DNA of 64,000 nucleotides from Acidobacteriota bacterium. Lineage in GTDB: Bacteria > Acidobacteriota > Terriglobia > Acidiferrales > UBA7541. The notes under the pieces are model-generated. The model worked only from the letters and a program-made list of their open reading frames with translations. It had not been told where the DNA came from and ran no database searches. The stretch covers positions 1-64,000 of the forward strand of contig QHYE01000034.1 in assembly GCA_003224055.1 (NCBI GenBank), in the 5' to 3' direction. Of the stretch, positions 42,339 to 51,052 are shown one piece after another (position 1 is the first letter of the stretch; the number at the start of each line of letters is the position of its first letter). The position numbers were made by a program, and so were the translations under genes.

Positions 42339-42840
42339 ACCTTCGTCGCGGTGAAAAGAGTGCCGAAGTGATTGATAAACAAAGGGTTGTGAGAGGCCCG
42401 TCACGGAAGAGAGTGCGCAAACTTCTGAAAGGAAAAGACTTGCATGAGCGGACGGCAGAAATGGAAGTGGCGCGAGGAGAGAAGGCCGTGATTTGCGAGT
42501 GGCAAACACGCGGGAGAATAGCACAAAAGTACACTGCGTGTCAATTACTTTCTTGTTAGCATTCGAATGGACCCGCAAGACGCTGAAATTGCTGGCGGTT
42601 AAAGCCGAAGTCAAATTTCCAACCTTGCGTAACCAACTCCGAAGGTGGACCGCCGGCACAAAATTGTGCCAGGAGGGTGGTGAGTAGAAACTTGCATGGG
42701 AAGAGGCTACCCGTCCTTTGGAACAGTAACCCGCAAGCGAACGAGGGACCGGAGTTCTATTGCGTCGCCTCGGAATGGACCGATAGCTTTAACGGTATAG
42801 CTCCAAATTTCGCCGCGAGAGCGAAAAGAGAGGGGACCTC
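42339..42840. other. intergenic region, nothing recognised
   Basis: About 500 bp before the next gene. Short open frames exist on both strands but none has a ribosome-binding site or familiar sequence. The last bases contain AGAGGGG, the ribosome-binding site of the following gene. Confidence 0.5.
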
Positions 42841-43872
42841 ATGTGGGATGACTTCATCAGCCGGCAAATCCGGCGGACCAATCGCAATCTTCTCCTAATC
42901 GGTGCCGGCATTCTGACCGTCCTTGGACTACTGCTGGCAGCAGGCTGGCGCGACACGTACAACTTCATTTTCGGCCCATTCCCCGTTCAGAATTCGCAAC
43001 TGGTTGCCATCTCTAATCCCGACGCGCCAAAGCACTATTTCTTGAAGGTACGAGGCGAGGAATCTTTCGCGACCGGGATGCGGGAAGTCGACGCGGGGAA
43101 CCATGACAAGATTCGCGCGGAAGTGGTCGCCCTTGTTGTCGAAAAGCGGCTTTTGTTGGTGAAGACGCCGACGGACAATCACCAGCTTGAATTTACGGGC
43201 ATTCTCACGGCGGTTCCCGCGGAGCTTCTCAATGATTTGGTCCGCAAGGAGGAGGCGAAAAATCCTGAGTTAAAGGGCGCTTTTCTTCCTTTTATGCTGG
43301 ATGCCACCGGCTTCCGAAAGGGCGACAACGTTTGGGTGGCGATTGCCGGCGCGGGCTTTGGCCTCCTGGGGGTATTTCTGACGGGACTCTCCCTTCGCAG
43401 ACGACTTCAGCCGGAGAACCATCCCCTGCTCAAAGTACTCGCCAAATATGGCGGGCTGCAGGACGTGCGGATGCGCATCGATTCAGAGATTCGCAGCGAA
43501 GGCGGAGGCGAAAAATTCGGGTCGATGCAAATCACAACCAACTGGCTGATCCACGCCGCGGCCTACAAGACAAACGTGATGGCGACAAGAGATGTCGTGT
43601 GGGTCTATCCCAAAGTGACGAAGCACTATCACAATGGAATTCCGACGGGGAAGAGCTATTCCGCGATGATCTACGACTCCAAGGGGCAGTCTTTGGAAAT
43701 CAGCGGGAAGAAGGATTCGGTTCCCAAACTACTGGAGTCCCTGCAGCGGCGCATGCCCTGGGTTCTGGTAGGTTTCAGCAAGGAGCTCGAGGCGCTTTGG
43801 TTGAAAGAAAAGCCCCAATTCTTTCAGCTCATCGAGGAGCGCCGCGCGAAGTTATCGCCGGCGATGCGTTAG
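42841..43872 (+). CDS. hypothetical membrane protein with two transmembrane helices
   Basis: A 343-residue protein, family not identified with certainty. One helix lies near the N-terminus (LLLIGAGILTVLGLLLAAGW, about residues 17-36) and a second at about residues 163-184 (VWVAIAGAGFGLLGVFLTGL). Between them is a soluble domain, and after them a domain with ITTNWLIHAAAYKTNVMATRDVVWVYP. The second-helix arrangement resembles PH-like or bacterial DUF membrane proteins. AGAGGGG precedes the ATG. Its stop overlaps the convergent ligase stop by 4 bp. Confidence 0.65.
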   Translation: MWDDFISRQIRRTNRNLLLIGAGILTVLGLLLAAGWRDTYNFIFGPFPVQNSQLVAISNPDAPKHYFLKVRGEESFATGMREVDAGNHDKIRAEVVALVVEKRLLLVKTPTDNHQLEFTGILTAVPAELLNDLVRKEEAKNPELKGAFLPFMLDATGFRKGDNVWVAIAGAGFGLLGVFLTGLSLRRRLQPENHPLLKVLAKYGGLQDVRMRIDSEIRSEGGGEKFGSMQITTNWLIHAAAYKTNVMATRDVVWVYPKVTKHYHNGIPTGKSYSAMIYDSKGQSLEISGKKDSVPKLLESLQRRMPWVLVGFSKELEALWLKEKPQFFQLIEERRAKLSPAMR

Positions 43873-45485
43873 GACTCCCATTTCCAATCGGCAAATTGTT
43901 CGCGCAACGCGAGCTTTTTGAATTTGCCGACGGAAGTGCGGGGAATCGCGTCGATGAAGACGAAAGCGTCCGGGAGCTGCCATTTGGCGAAGGATTTCGC
44001 AAGGAAGCAGCGAAGCTCCTCCGGCGTAGCCTGCGCGCCATCTTTCAGAACGACGGCAGCGAGCGGGCGCTCCTGCCATTTCGGATGTGGGATGCCGACC
44101 ACGCAGGCTTCCTTCACCGCGGGGTGGCCCATCAAGGTGTTCTCCAGGTCTACGGAGCTGATCCATTCGCCGCCGGACTTCACGAGGTCTTTTGCGCGGT
44201 CGACGATCTTGATGTAACCGTCCTCGTCCATGGTGGCGACGTCTCCAGTGCGGAACCAACCGTCGGCGGACCAGCGATGGGCCTGATCGGGCGCTTCGTA
44301 ATAACTATCGGCGATCCATGGTCCGCGGATTTCAATTTCGCCGGAGGTCACCCCGTCACGGGGAGCTTGTCCTTCGGGCCGCATCAAACGAATCTCTACA
44401 AAAGGCGCGGGCCAGCCTTGCTTAGCGCGGACTTCATACTTTTCTTGGTCGGGCCAATCCAGCATATGCGGACGGAGTCCCCCCGAAGTTCCGATGGGCG
44501 TCGTTTCCGTCATGCCCCAGAGATGCTGGATGTGCAGACCGAAGCGGTCGAGGCATCGCATGAGCTCGAGGGGTGGCGCGGTTCCTCCACACACGATCTT
44601 GACCGGCGCGGCAAATTTCCAGCGGTCCGGATATTTGTCGAGTGCTTCGAGGATGGCGATCCAGACGGTTGGAACGCCGCACGCGACGGTCACACGTTCC
44701 GTTACGAGCAATCCCAGGATACTTTCCGGGTCCACATTCGGGCCAGGGAGCACCAGGCGTGCGCCGAGCATGGTGCACGCGAAAGGCAGGCCCCAGGCAT
44801 TGGCGTGGAACATGGGGGCAACGGGCAGGACGGTGTCGAATTGATGCAAGCCAAAAACTTCCCTCAGACCGCAAGCGAAGGAGTGCAGCACGAGAGCGCG
44901 GTGGGAGTAGACGACGCCTTTCGAACAGCCGGTCGTCCCGGAAGTAAAACACATGACAGCGCCGTCGTTTTCGTCGAGAGACGGGTATTGAAAATCGTCG
45001 CCGGCGTCGGCCAGCAATTTTTCATAGTTCAAGAAGCCTTCCGGGACGCTGCCGCAACCGTACGGCACGACAATGACTTTTTCGAAGGGGGCAGCGTCGC
45101 GAAACTTTTCGTACACCGGGAGAAGCACATCGTCGATGATGAGAAAGCGATCACGGGCATGGTTCGCGATGGTCGCGATTTCGTCGGGATGGAGCCGCAG
45201 GTTGAGCGTATGCAAAATGCCGCCGGCGCACGGCACGCCGAAGAAGGCTTCGAGGTGGCCCGAGTGATTCCACATCATCGAAGCGACGCGGTCACCGGGT
45301 TTCATGCCAAACGCCGTTAGCGCGGAAGCCAGGCGGCGCGCTCGCCGATAGAATTCGCCGTAGCACGTGCGAACGATGGATTTGTCCGGCCTGCGGGAGA
45401 CGATTTCAACGCGCGAAAAGATCTTCCCGGCACGCTCCAGGATAGTGGGCAGCGTCAAGGGGAAATCCATCATGGTGCCGCGCAT
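43869..45485 (-). CDS. long-chain acyl-CoA ligase (AMP-dependent synthetase)
   Basis: A 538-residue adenylating enzyme that activates a carboxylic acid to its CoA thioester. CFTSGTTGCSKGVVYSHRA is the ATP-binding P-loop (CSK replaces the usual PK), LWGMTETTPIG the A5 motif, and DGWFRTGDVATMDEDGYIKIVDRAKDLVKSGGEWIS covers the A7/A8 hinge. PRTSVGKFKKLALRE contains the terminal catalytic Lys. The sequence resembles the fatty-acyl/aryl-CoA ligase group often called AlkK. ATG 45485 with GAGAGG close by is chosen; other starts lie 12 bp downstream. It is convergent with the membrane-protein gene. Confidence 0.92.
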   Translation of the reverse strand: MRGTMMDFPLTLPTILERAGKIFSRVEIVSRRPDKSIVRTCYGEFYRRARRLASALTAFGMKPGDRVASMMWNHSGHLEAFFGVPCAGGILHTLNLRLHPDEIATIANHARDRFLIIDDVLLPVYEKFRDAAPFEKVIVVPYGCGSVPEGFLNYEKLLADAGDDFQYPSLDENDGAVMCFTSGTTGCSKGVVYSHRALVLHSFACGLREVFGLHQFDTVLPVAPMFHANAWGLPFACTMLGARLVLPGPNVDPESILGLLVTERVTVACGVPTVWIAILEALDKYPDRWKFAAPVKIVCGGTAPPLELMRCLDRFGLHIQHLWGMTETTPIGTSGGLRPHMLDWPDQEKYEVRAKQGWPAPFVEIRLMRPEGQAPRDGVTSGEIEIRGPWIADSYYEAPDQAHRWSADGWFRTGDVATMDEDGYIKIVDRAKDLVKSGGEWISSVDLENTLMGHPAVKEACVVGIPHPKWQERPLAAVVLKDGAQATPEELRCFLAKSFAKWQLPDAFVFIDAIPRTSVGKFKKLALREQFADWKWES

Positions 45486-45763
45486 AGCGCCTCTCGGGCG
45501 GGAATCAAATTGAGCGAATCCTACCACCATTTGGAGGGAATGGGGAAAAGCGCGAGGAGTTTGCCCGGCGGCAAATCATCGCCGGCTGGCGGACAATTTC
45601 AGGTTGCAAAAGGGGTCAATTTCCGCGACCATGCAACAGACCGCTGAAGTCCCAGTCTCGCGCCCGCGGTGGCTCGGCGTTTCCCGACTGCCCGTGAACG
45701 ATTGCTGCTTCTTCAGCGCGCTCCGCGACTCGAAAGTGGGTTCCGGACAGAAGGAGTGGGCAG

Positions 45764-46165
45764 GTGAAGAAGCTCTATATCGGGAATCTTCCGTTTTCCG
45801 CGACGGAAGAGCAGCTCAACGAGTGGTTCTCGCAGGTTGGCGTCACACCCTCGGGCGTCAACCTAATCCGCGACCGATTCACGGGCCAGTCACGTGGTTT
45901 TGCCTTCGTCGAGGTTACGAACGACGAAGATGCAGACCGCGCGATCAATTCCCTGAATGGTCAGAATTTTGGCGGGCGAAACCTCGTTGTGAATGAAGCG
46001 CGTCCCCAGGCGGAGCGCGGCGGCGGTGGTGGCGGCGGACGCGGTGGTGGGTACGGCGGCGGACGCGGCGGCCATGGTGGTGGCGGCGGTGGACGCGGCG
46101 GCGGTGGTGGCGGACGCGGCGGTGATCGCGGCGGAGATCGCGGCGACCGCGGTAACCGCTGGTAA
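45764..46165 (+). CDS. RRM-domain RNA-binding protein with glycine-rich tail
   Basis: A 133-residue protein starting with GTG (AAGGAG 7 nt upstream). Residues 1-80 are an RNA recognition motif with RNP2 LYIGNL and RNP1 RGFAFVEV. The tail is almost only Gly and Arg in RGG-type repeats. Such small RRM proteins occur in cyanobacteria and some soil bacteria, often cold-inducible. It is a single gene. Confidence 0.93.
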   Translation: MKKLYIGNLPFSATEEQLNEWFSQVGVTPSGVNLIRDRFTGQSRGFAFVEVTNDEDADRAINSLNGQNFGGRNLVVNEARPQAERGGGGGGGRGGGYGGGRGGHGGGGGGRGGGGGGRGGDRGGDRGDRGNRW

Positions 46166-46657
46166 GCAAGCATTCCGGAACTGAGTACGCGGCGCTCCTG
46201 CTGATCCGGGGCGCGTCACTCCTCTCAAGAAGTTCAAAGCGGTAGTTCTGCGCCTAACTGGATTCGTGGAGCCTCTCACCTTCGCTCCGCTGGGCCGTCC
46301 AATCCGGTTGTAGAGCGACAACGGCGGGATGGATGAGCTATCGGTATGATTTGATTCTGGCCAATCCCTGCAATCGCGTGTAGTATCCCCGCGATTTATT
46401 GACGGATCGAAAGTGCCGGATGCAGGGGCGCTCCCCCGCCTCGCCCTGGGAAGACTGTCTCGCGAAACAATTGGCCCCGTAACGTGTTTGAAACAATAGG
46501 CAAGGAAAATCCCTTGACGCTTGCTTTGTGAAGTATATGAATAGCGCGGAGACTGGCGAGGCTGATTTCCTCAGGAGTAATGCCCGGCGGAAACCCGGTG
46601 AACCTTCTGGGCGGGCCGCGCATCCAAAAGGTTGAGTGAGACGTATTACGGAATAGC
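46166..46657. other. intergenic region, no clear gene
   Basis: About 490 bp. A 92-codon frame on the minus strand (46396-46674) has no ribosome-binding site and no family I know, so I leave it as unsupported. No RNA, repeat or terminator is evident. Confidence 0.4.
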
Positions 46658-46933
46658 ATGACGACCTGGCACAAACGCGATTGGCAACAATTTTACGAGC
46701 TGGCCCGCCGCCCTTGGCAGCGTCACCGGCCGCCGCGGCCTGTCTACCCGACGGGTTTGAATCGCGTACTGCCGGCGCAGGGTTTTAGCCTGTCCGAGTT
46801 GGACGACGCCGGTGTGGATCTCGACCTGGCCGAGCGCCTCGGCCTGCCGGTGGACGCCGGACGCATCGGCGTTTACGGGCCAAACGTTACCGTTCTGCGC
46901 GATTTCATCCGCTCCTCCCGCCAGCCGCTGTAA
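46658..46933 (+). CDS. ribosomal protein L13e-like small protein
   Basis: A 91-residue protein. The C-terminal half (LPAQGFSLSELDDAGVDLDLAERLGLPVDAGRIGVYGPNVTVLRDFIRSS) lines up with the conserved core of eukaryotic L13e (RGFSLEELRVAGI, ARTIGISVDPRRR, NVQRLKEY). The N-terminal half is basic (RRPWQRHRPPRP). L13e is rare in bacteria and a ribosomal role here is not shown. A short helical DNA- or RNA-binding domain is the safer reading. It lies about 90 bp upstream of lipA, with a separate promoter between. Confidence 0.5.
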   Translation: MTTWHKRDWQQFYELARRPWQRHRPPRPVYPTGLNRVLPAQGFSLSELDDAGVDLDLAERLGLPVDAGRIGVYGPNVTVLRDFIRSSRQPL

Positions 46934-46976
46934 AGCTTCTCGCAAATTAGACAGCGAACTTGGTACGAGGGTTCGT

Positions 46977-47005
46977 TTGTGCGCTAACTTAGAAACGCGT
47001 AAAAT
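46977..47005 (+). promoter_or_regulatory. promoter of lipA
   Basis: TTGTGC (46977-46982), 17 bp, TAAAAT (47000-47005). Transcription would start about 12 bp before the lipA ATG, so the leader is very short. Confidence 0.5.
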
Positions 47006-47025
47006 AGAGGTTTCGCGCGAACTCC

Positions 47026-47946
47026 ATGGCCTCACCTTTCAACATCATCTCGAACTCACCGGCGCCGCCGGTCTTCGCGCCGAATGCACATCCGCGGCCG
47101 GATTGGCTGCGCGTGAAGTTTTTTGGCGGCGAGAGGTATCAAGACCTGAAACGCATCATGCGCACGCTGGATCTGCACACCGTGTGCGAGAGCGCGCGCT
47201 GCCCGAACATGGGCGAGTGCTGGGAGCACGGCACGGCGACGTTCATGATCCTCGGGGATATTTGCACGCGCGCCTGCGGATTTTGCGCGGTGCCTTCGGG
47301 CAAGCCGGTTGGCCCGCCGGACGAGGATGAACCGTTTCGCGTGGCGGAGGCCGTCGCAAAGATGGGACTGCGGTACGCGGTGGTGACTTCCGTCAACCGC
47401 GACGACCAGGCCGACGGCGGCGCGCACATTTTTGCCCGCACCATCGAAGAAATTCGACGCCGCGTCCCCGGCTGCAAAGTGGAAGTCCTGATTCCCGATT
47501 TTCGCGGGGACTGGGACGCTTTGGACGTCGTCCTTGCCGTGCGGCCGGATATCCTCAACCACAACACCGAAACGGTGCCGCGCCTCTATCGCCAGGTGCG
47601 CAAAGGCGCCGTGTACGAACGGTCGCTGGAGCTGCTCCGGCGTTCGAAAGCAGCGCATCCCGAAGTGCCCACCAAGACGGGCCTGATGCTCGGCCTCGGC
47701 GAAGAAAAAGACGAAGTGCTCGCCACGCTGCAAGACCTCGCCGCGCAGGGCACGGACATCCTCACACTCGGACAGTATCTGCAGCCCACGCGGGAACATC
47801 TCCCGATCGTGCGCTACGTCCACCCCAAGGAGTTCGCTGAATATAAGGTCCTCGGCGAAGCCATGGGCTTCAAGCACGTCGAAGCCGGCCCCCTTGTTCG
47901 CTCCTCGTACCACGCTTTCGACCAAGCTGAGTCGGCCGTTCGCTAA
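47026..47946 (+). CDS. lipA: lipoyl synthase
   Basis: A 306-residue radical SAM enzyme that inserts two sulfurs into protein-bound octanoyl chains to make lipoate. CESARCPNMGEC is the auxiliary cluster motif (CX4CX5C), ICTRACGFCAV the radical SAM CX3CX2C motif, and ILNHNTETVPRLY and KTGLMLGLGE are family blocks. The closing RSSY Ser of the auxiliary cluster is present (VRSSYHAFDQAES). Its product is needed by 2-oxoglutarate dehydrogenase, whose E1 gene (sucA) lies 7 kb downstream. Confidence 0.95.
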   Translation: MASPFNIISNSPAPPVFAPNAHPRPDWLRVKFFGGERYQDLKRIMRTLDLHTVCESARCPNMGECWEHGTATFMILGDICTRACGFCAVPSGKPVGPPDEDEPFRVAEAVAKMGLRYAVVTSVNRDDQADGGAHIFARTIEEIRRRVPGCKVEVLIPDFRGDWDALDVVLAVRPDILNHNTETVPRLYRQVRKGAVYERSLELLRRSKAAHPEVPTKTGLMLGLGEEKDEVLATLQDLAAQGTDILTLGQYLQPTREHLPIVRYVHPKEFAEYKVLGEAMGFKHVEAGPLVRSSYHAFDQAESAVR

Positions 47947-47986
47947 CATAGCCATTCAGACGGTTCGGCATCGACGCTGCACACCA

Positions 47987-48004
47987 CGCAGACGAAAGTC
48001 TGCG
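47987..48004. repeat. palindromic stem-loop after lipA
   Basis: CGCAGAC (47987-47993), GAAA tetraloop and GTCTGCG (47998-48004). The stem can be extended by CACC/GGTG with a bulge. Forty-one bases after lipA, it could act as a transcript end or be a REP copy. No T run follows. Confidence 0.6.
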
Positions 48005-48074
48005 GCGGTGCAGTCGCGAAAGATTTGTTTAAGGTGTGCTCCGGGGGGCAGATCGAAAAGGCAGATTGCAGCAG

Positions 48075-48302
48075 CTATTGCTTCATGCGGGGCCCGAGCA
48101 GAACGAGCCCGATTCCTGCAGCGAGCAAAACAATGGAAACGGCAACCGGGACTTGAACCTCTTTTTCTTCGTTGACGGTGGCTTGGATGGGGCCGATCTT
48201 CGCTACTTCTTCTTTCTGGTGGTACGTGAAAACTGGGTGCACGAGTCCCACTACACCCAAGACCACAAGGATGACGCCAAGAATGATGACGAAGCGCTTC
48301 AT
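48075..48302 (-). CDS. small two-helix membrane protein
   Basis: A 75-residue protein with two hydrophobic helices (RFVIILGVILVVLGVVGLV, and PVAVSIVLLAAGIGLVLL) joined by a short loop with KIGPIQATVNEEKEVQVP. The layout resembles DUF3185-like proteins common in acidobacterial genomes, with no known activity. The ATG at 48302 starts the first helix and no strong ribosome-binding site is seen. Confidence 0.6.
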   Translation of the reverse strand: MKRFVIILGVILVVLGVVGLVHPVFTYHQKEEVAKIGPIQATVNEEKEVQVPVAVSIVLLAAGIGLVLLGPRMKQ

Positions 48303-48406
48303 GGATGTAAACCTATCACAAACCTTGATTTCCGAGCGAGGAAAGCAAGCAGACACACCCCTGCACCGGTCTGGCGCAGGGATCTGGAATTTGAGGGACT
48401 TGGAGC

Positions 48407-48664
48407 TTACGACCGGCTTGCTGCAGCGGCTGCAGCAGCTTTCTTGGCGGCTTTGGCTGCGGTCGAGGCTTTGCGCCGCCGCTTGGTCTTTGGCGGTGTG
48501 GCCGGTGCTTCGCCGATCAGCTCGGCCGTCATGATGCTGGTGACGAAGAGCTTGGCGCCGTGATCGTCAAAGTCCACTGCGGTGCGTTCCTGGTCGGAAG
48601 CCGTCACGATTCCCAGGCCGTACACTTCGTGCTTGATGGTCTGACCTTCTTGCATCACTTGCAC
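48407..48664 (-). CDS. Tudor/SH3-like domain protein with Ala/Lys tail
   Basis: About 85 residues from a GTG start with AAGGAGG 5 nt upstream. The N-terminal half (IKHEVYGLGIVTASDQERTAVDFDDHGAKLFVTSIMTAELI) matches the small beta-barrel found at the end of UvrD/PcrA helicases and in CarD-like proteins (xVYGxGxV, VDFDDHG). The C-terminal half (KTKRRRKASTAAKAAKKAAAAAAA) resembles histone H1-like tails. A nucleic-acid-binding role is likely. It lies downstream of the cold-shock gene on the same strand. Confidence 0.55.
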   Translation of the reverse strand: MQVMQEGQTIKHEVYGLGIVTASDQERTAVDFDDHGAKLFVTSIMTAELIGEAPATPPKTKRRRKASTAAKAAKKAAAAAAASRS

Positions 48665-48754
48665 AACGTCCTCCTTGGCCACTCTCGCTGTAAATCTCGA
48701 TTCGAAACTTGACTTGCGGAAGCCCCGGTCGCTGCTGGGGCCCCCAATCACAGG

Positions 48755-48958
48755 CTAGAGGCTGGTAACGTTCTCCGCCTGAAGGCCTTTGGGACCTTTC
48801 GTCACTTCAAATTCCACCGCTTGGCCTTCGTTCAGGGACTTGTAACCGTCCATCTGGATCGCGGAGAAGTGTACGAAAACATCTTCTCCTGTCTGGCGCT
48901 GGATGAATCCGTAGCCCTTTGAAGCATTAAACCACTTCACTGTTCCTTGTTCCTTCAC
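48755..48958 (-). CDS. cold-shock domain protein
   Basis: A 67-residue CspA-type protein, the exact standard length, from a GTG start with GAGG 8 nt upstream. [16 protein letters not shown] holds RNP1 and DVFVHFSAI holds RNP2. It binds single-stranded RNA and melts secondary structure. A longer frame would begin upstream, but its residues do not match the family. The promoter lies about 208 nt upstream, leaving a long leader as in cold-regulated csp genes. Confidence 0.93.
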   Translation of the reverse strand: MKEQGTVKWFNASKGYGFIQRQTGEDVFVHFSAIQMDGYKSLNEGQAVEFEVTKGPKGLQAENVTSL

Positions 48959-49172
48959 TTCCACTACCTCGATATTGGAATTGCTTTGCTTCTCCTGGTC
49001 CGTTTCTTGGTGATGGCGGTGCGGCTTGTTACCGGCAATCGCGGAACGATTGCCGCCCACTTCTCCAAGCGCCGTAACTTCCCCCAGCCCGCAAAAAAAG
49101 GCCGCAAAGAGCGTCCTTGCAGCCTCCTCAAACGAGTCAAAAGGCCATACAAGAGCAACAAAGACTATAAGT
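48959..49172 (-). promoter_or_regulatory. long 5' leader of the cold-shock gene
   Basis: About 208 transcribed bases separate the predicted start of transcription from the GTG. No gene fits in the leader. Long leaders of csp mRNAs refold in the cold and expose the ribosome-binding site; that this one does so is inference. Confidence 0.5.
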
Positions 49173-49201
49173 ATAATACTATAAAATGAAGGGTTTGTCC
49201 A
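49173..49201 (-). promoter_or_regulatory. promoter of the cold-shock gene
   Basis: On the minus strand TGGACA (49201 to 49196), 17 bp, TATTAT (49178 to 49173). The intervening and downstream DNA is AT-rich. The upstream gene on the same strand ends at 49311. Confidence 0.65.
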
Positions 49202-49310
49202 CTAGAGGACACGCTCTTGTAGGAAGGCGATTATTCCCGTAAGCTATTGTATTTATTAAACTTAAGTCGATAGGTAGGCGAGACTGGCCCAGGGAATCGT
49301 CGAAAATTGC
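49202..49310. other. intergenic, nothing seen
   Basis: Short AT-rich gap between the csp promoter and the end of the 149-residue hypothetical gene. Confidence 0.5.
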
Positions 49311-49760
49311 CTACTCCAAGGACTCCGGTTCCAGGCTCAAATCGGCCTCCCCGGATTCCTTCTTTTCCCAGTATTTGTGAACCCAGGCTTCCCAGCTCTT
49401 CCCGGCAGCCGTGTCCCGCCCCGAAAAGGCAATTGCCGCAATATCGGCATAGGCGATCTTCAACCTCTGCCCCGAATCTTTGGGCAGCACGCGCACAAAA
49501 CTCGTCGCAAGCGTTGCGCCGCTCACGCGGTCAAAAATATAACCTTCGATTTTTGAATTGTCTTTGAGGGTCAGTGTAACATCGCCACGATAGTCGAAAG
49601 CCTTCTCGAGTGCGATCCGCAGTTCTTCTTCCGTCGCGAGTTCCGGCACCCAGCCCTGCACGCTTTCGTGGACAGTTCCGGGAGCAACTTCGAGCTTGTC
49701 TGGGTCGAGCGGCGATCCTTCCGTGTGGCTCGGGCGGTCGGCATGGCGCGGACCGGTCAT
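49311..49760 (-). CDS. hypothetical protein beside hpnH
   Basis: A 149-residue soluble protein. The middle (EELRIALEKAFDYRGDVTLTLKDNSKIEGYIFDRVSGATLATSFVRVLP) resembles an Sm-like small beta-barrel. No family name can be given. It starts within the hpnH stop (overlap 49757-49760), so it is translationally coupled to hpnH and may assist hopanoid tailoring. Confidence 0.6.
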   Translation of the reverse strand: MTGPRHADRPSHTEGSPLDPDKLEVAPGTVHESVQGWVPELATEEELRIALEKAFDYRGDVTLTLKDNSKIEGYIFDRVSGATLATSFVRVLPKDSGQRLKIAYADIAAIAFSGRDTAAGKSWEAWVHKYWEKKESGEADLSLEPESLE

Positions 49761-50884
49761 GCGCGGGTCTCTTCGAGCTGGCTCTTGCCGGCGTCGATTT
49801 GCACCAGCGGATTGTAGGAATGCACGGGCTTGACCGGCTCATTGAGCATTGCCAGCGCGTCGGGATCTTCGTACTTAGTGGATAAAGCTGCTTTCGCCGT
49901 GGCCCAGAGTCCGCGGAGGCCGCTAAACGTGTGATCCACAGCAGAAGCTTCATAACCGCTGTGCACCATACAGTTGGCGCACTTGGGATTGCCGGATTCC
50001 GTGCCGTAATTTCCCCACTCTGTGGAATCGAGCATTTCCTGGAACGTGTCGGCATAGCCGTCCTGCAGCAGATAGCAAGGTTTTTGCCACCCGAAAACGT
50101 TGTAGGTCGGCATGCCCCAGGGCGTGCAGGCATAGGTCTTCTTGCCCATCAAGAACTCGAGAAACAGCGGCGATTGATTGAATTGCCAGCTCTTCTTGCG
50201 GTTCGAAAGGATCGCGCGGAACAGCCGCCGCGTGCGGGCCCGCCCGAGGAAGTGCTTCTGGTCCGGGGCTTTATCGTAGGAATAGCCGGGCGAGAGCATC
50301 ATGCCCTCGACGCCCAGCTCCATCATTTCATCAAAAAACGCGCGGACGCTCTTGGGGTCGGCGCCATCGAAAAGCGTGGTGTTCGTGGTAACGCGGAAGC
50401 CGCGCTTGAGCGCTTCCTTAATGCCATCGAGCGCCAGCTCATAGCCGCCCACCCGGCAAACCGAGAAATCGTGGTGTTCTTTCTGCCCGTCCACGTGCAC
50501 CGAGAACGTCAAGTACTTGCTGGGCTTGAAAAGATGCAACTTTTCTTTCAGGAGCAGCGCGTTGGTGCAGAGATAAATGTACTTTTTCCGCGCAACCAGC
50601 CCCTCGACGATTTTGTCGATCTGCGAGTGCATCAGCGGTTCGCCGCCGGGGATCGAAACCATCGGCGTTCCGCATTCATCCACGGCTTTGAAGCATTCTT
50701 CCGGCGTCAATTCCGTTTTCAAAATGTGCGCCGGATACTGGATCTTGCCGCAACCGGCGCAGGCCAGGTTGCAGCGAAAGAGCGGCTCCAGCATCAGCAC
50801 GAACGGATAGCGCTTGCGCCCCGCGAGCTTCTGTTTCAGGACGTACGTTGCAACCGTCCACGCTTGTGAAATGGGTACTGGCAT
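49757..50884 (-). CDS. hpnH: adenosyl-hopene transferase (radical SAM)
   Basis: A 375-residue radical SAM enzyme that adds a 5'-deoxyadenosyl group to diploptene/hopene, the first step toward C35 extended hopanoids. LEPLFRCNLACAGCGKIQYPAHIL contains the CX3CX2C cluster, GGEPLMHSQID is the SAM-binding GGE motif, and FGWQKPCYLLQDGYADTFQEML is diagnostic for HpnH. C-terminal NPKCANCMVHSGYEASAV may be a second Cys site. No other hpn or shc genes are in the window. It is divergent from the fusion ligase gene. Confidence 0.94.
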   Translation of the reverse strand: MPVPISQAWTVATYVLKQKLAGRKRYPFVLMLEPLFRCNLACAGCGKIQYPAHILKTELTPEECFKAVDECGTPMVSIPGGEPLMHSQIDKIVEGLVARKKYIYLCTNALLLKEKLHLFKPSKYLTFSVHVDGQKEHHDFSVCRVGGYELALDGIKEALKRGFRVTTNTTLFDGADPKSVRAFFDEMMELGVEGMMLSPGYSYDKAPDQKHFLGRARTRRLFRAILSNRKKSWQFNQSPLFLEFLMGKKTYACTPWGMPTYNVFGWQKPCYLLQDGYADTFQEMLDSTEWGNYGTESGNPKCANCMVHSGYEASAVDHTFSGLRGLWATAKAALSTKYEDPDALAMLNEPVKPVHSYNPLVQIDAGKSQLEETRA

Positions 50885-51032
50885 CGTCTCCGCTTCAATC
50901 CAAAAGGAATGGGAATACTTTCAGAACCCCCCAGCCCCTTCTATTGTAACCGACATTGTACCGCTTCGCTGAGAGTCCTTTAATCAGATGCCAGGGCCTG
51001 TTCTTCGATGGCACGGGACGTGCCCTTCAGTA

Positions 51033-51052
51033 GCACAGGCTTTAGCCTGTGC
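51033..51052. repeat. REP-like palindrome
   Basis: GCACAGGCT (51033-51041) pairs with AGCCTGTGC (51044-51052) through an 8- to 9-bp stem. It lies between hpnH and the ligase/acyltransferase fusion gene. A second imperfect copy of GCCTGT follows within 20 bp. Confidence 0.65.

Noticed and set aside
42186..42659. 157-codon minus-strand frame over the MITE-like element
   Set aside because: It spans the inverted ends and internal repeats, has odd composition and no ribosome-binding site.
43332..45320. 662-codon plus-strand frame antisense to the acyl-CoA ligase
   Set aside because: The ligase on the minus strand has all family motifs; the antisense product has none.
46396..46674. 92-codon minus-strand frame in the gap before the L13e-like gene
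   Set aside because: No start signal and no recognised similarity. Kept only as unexplained.
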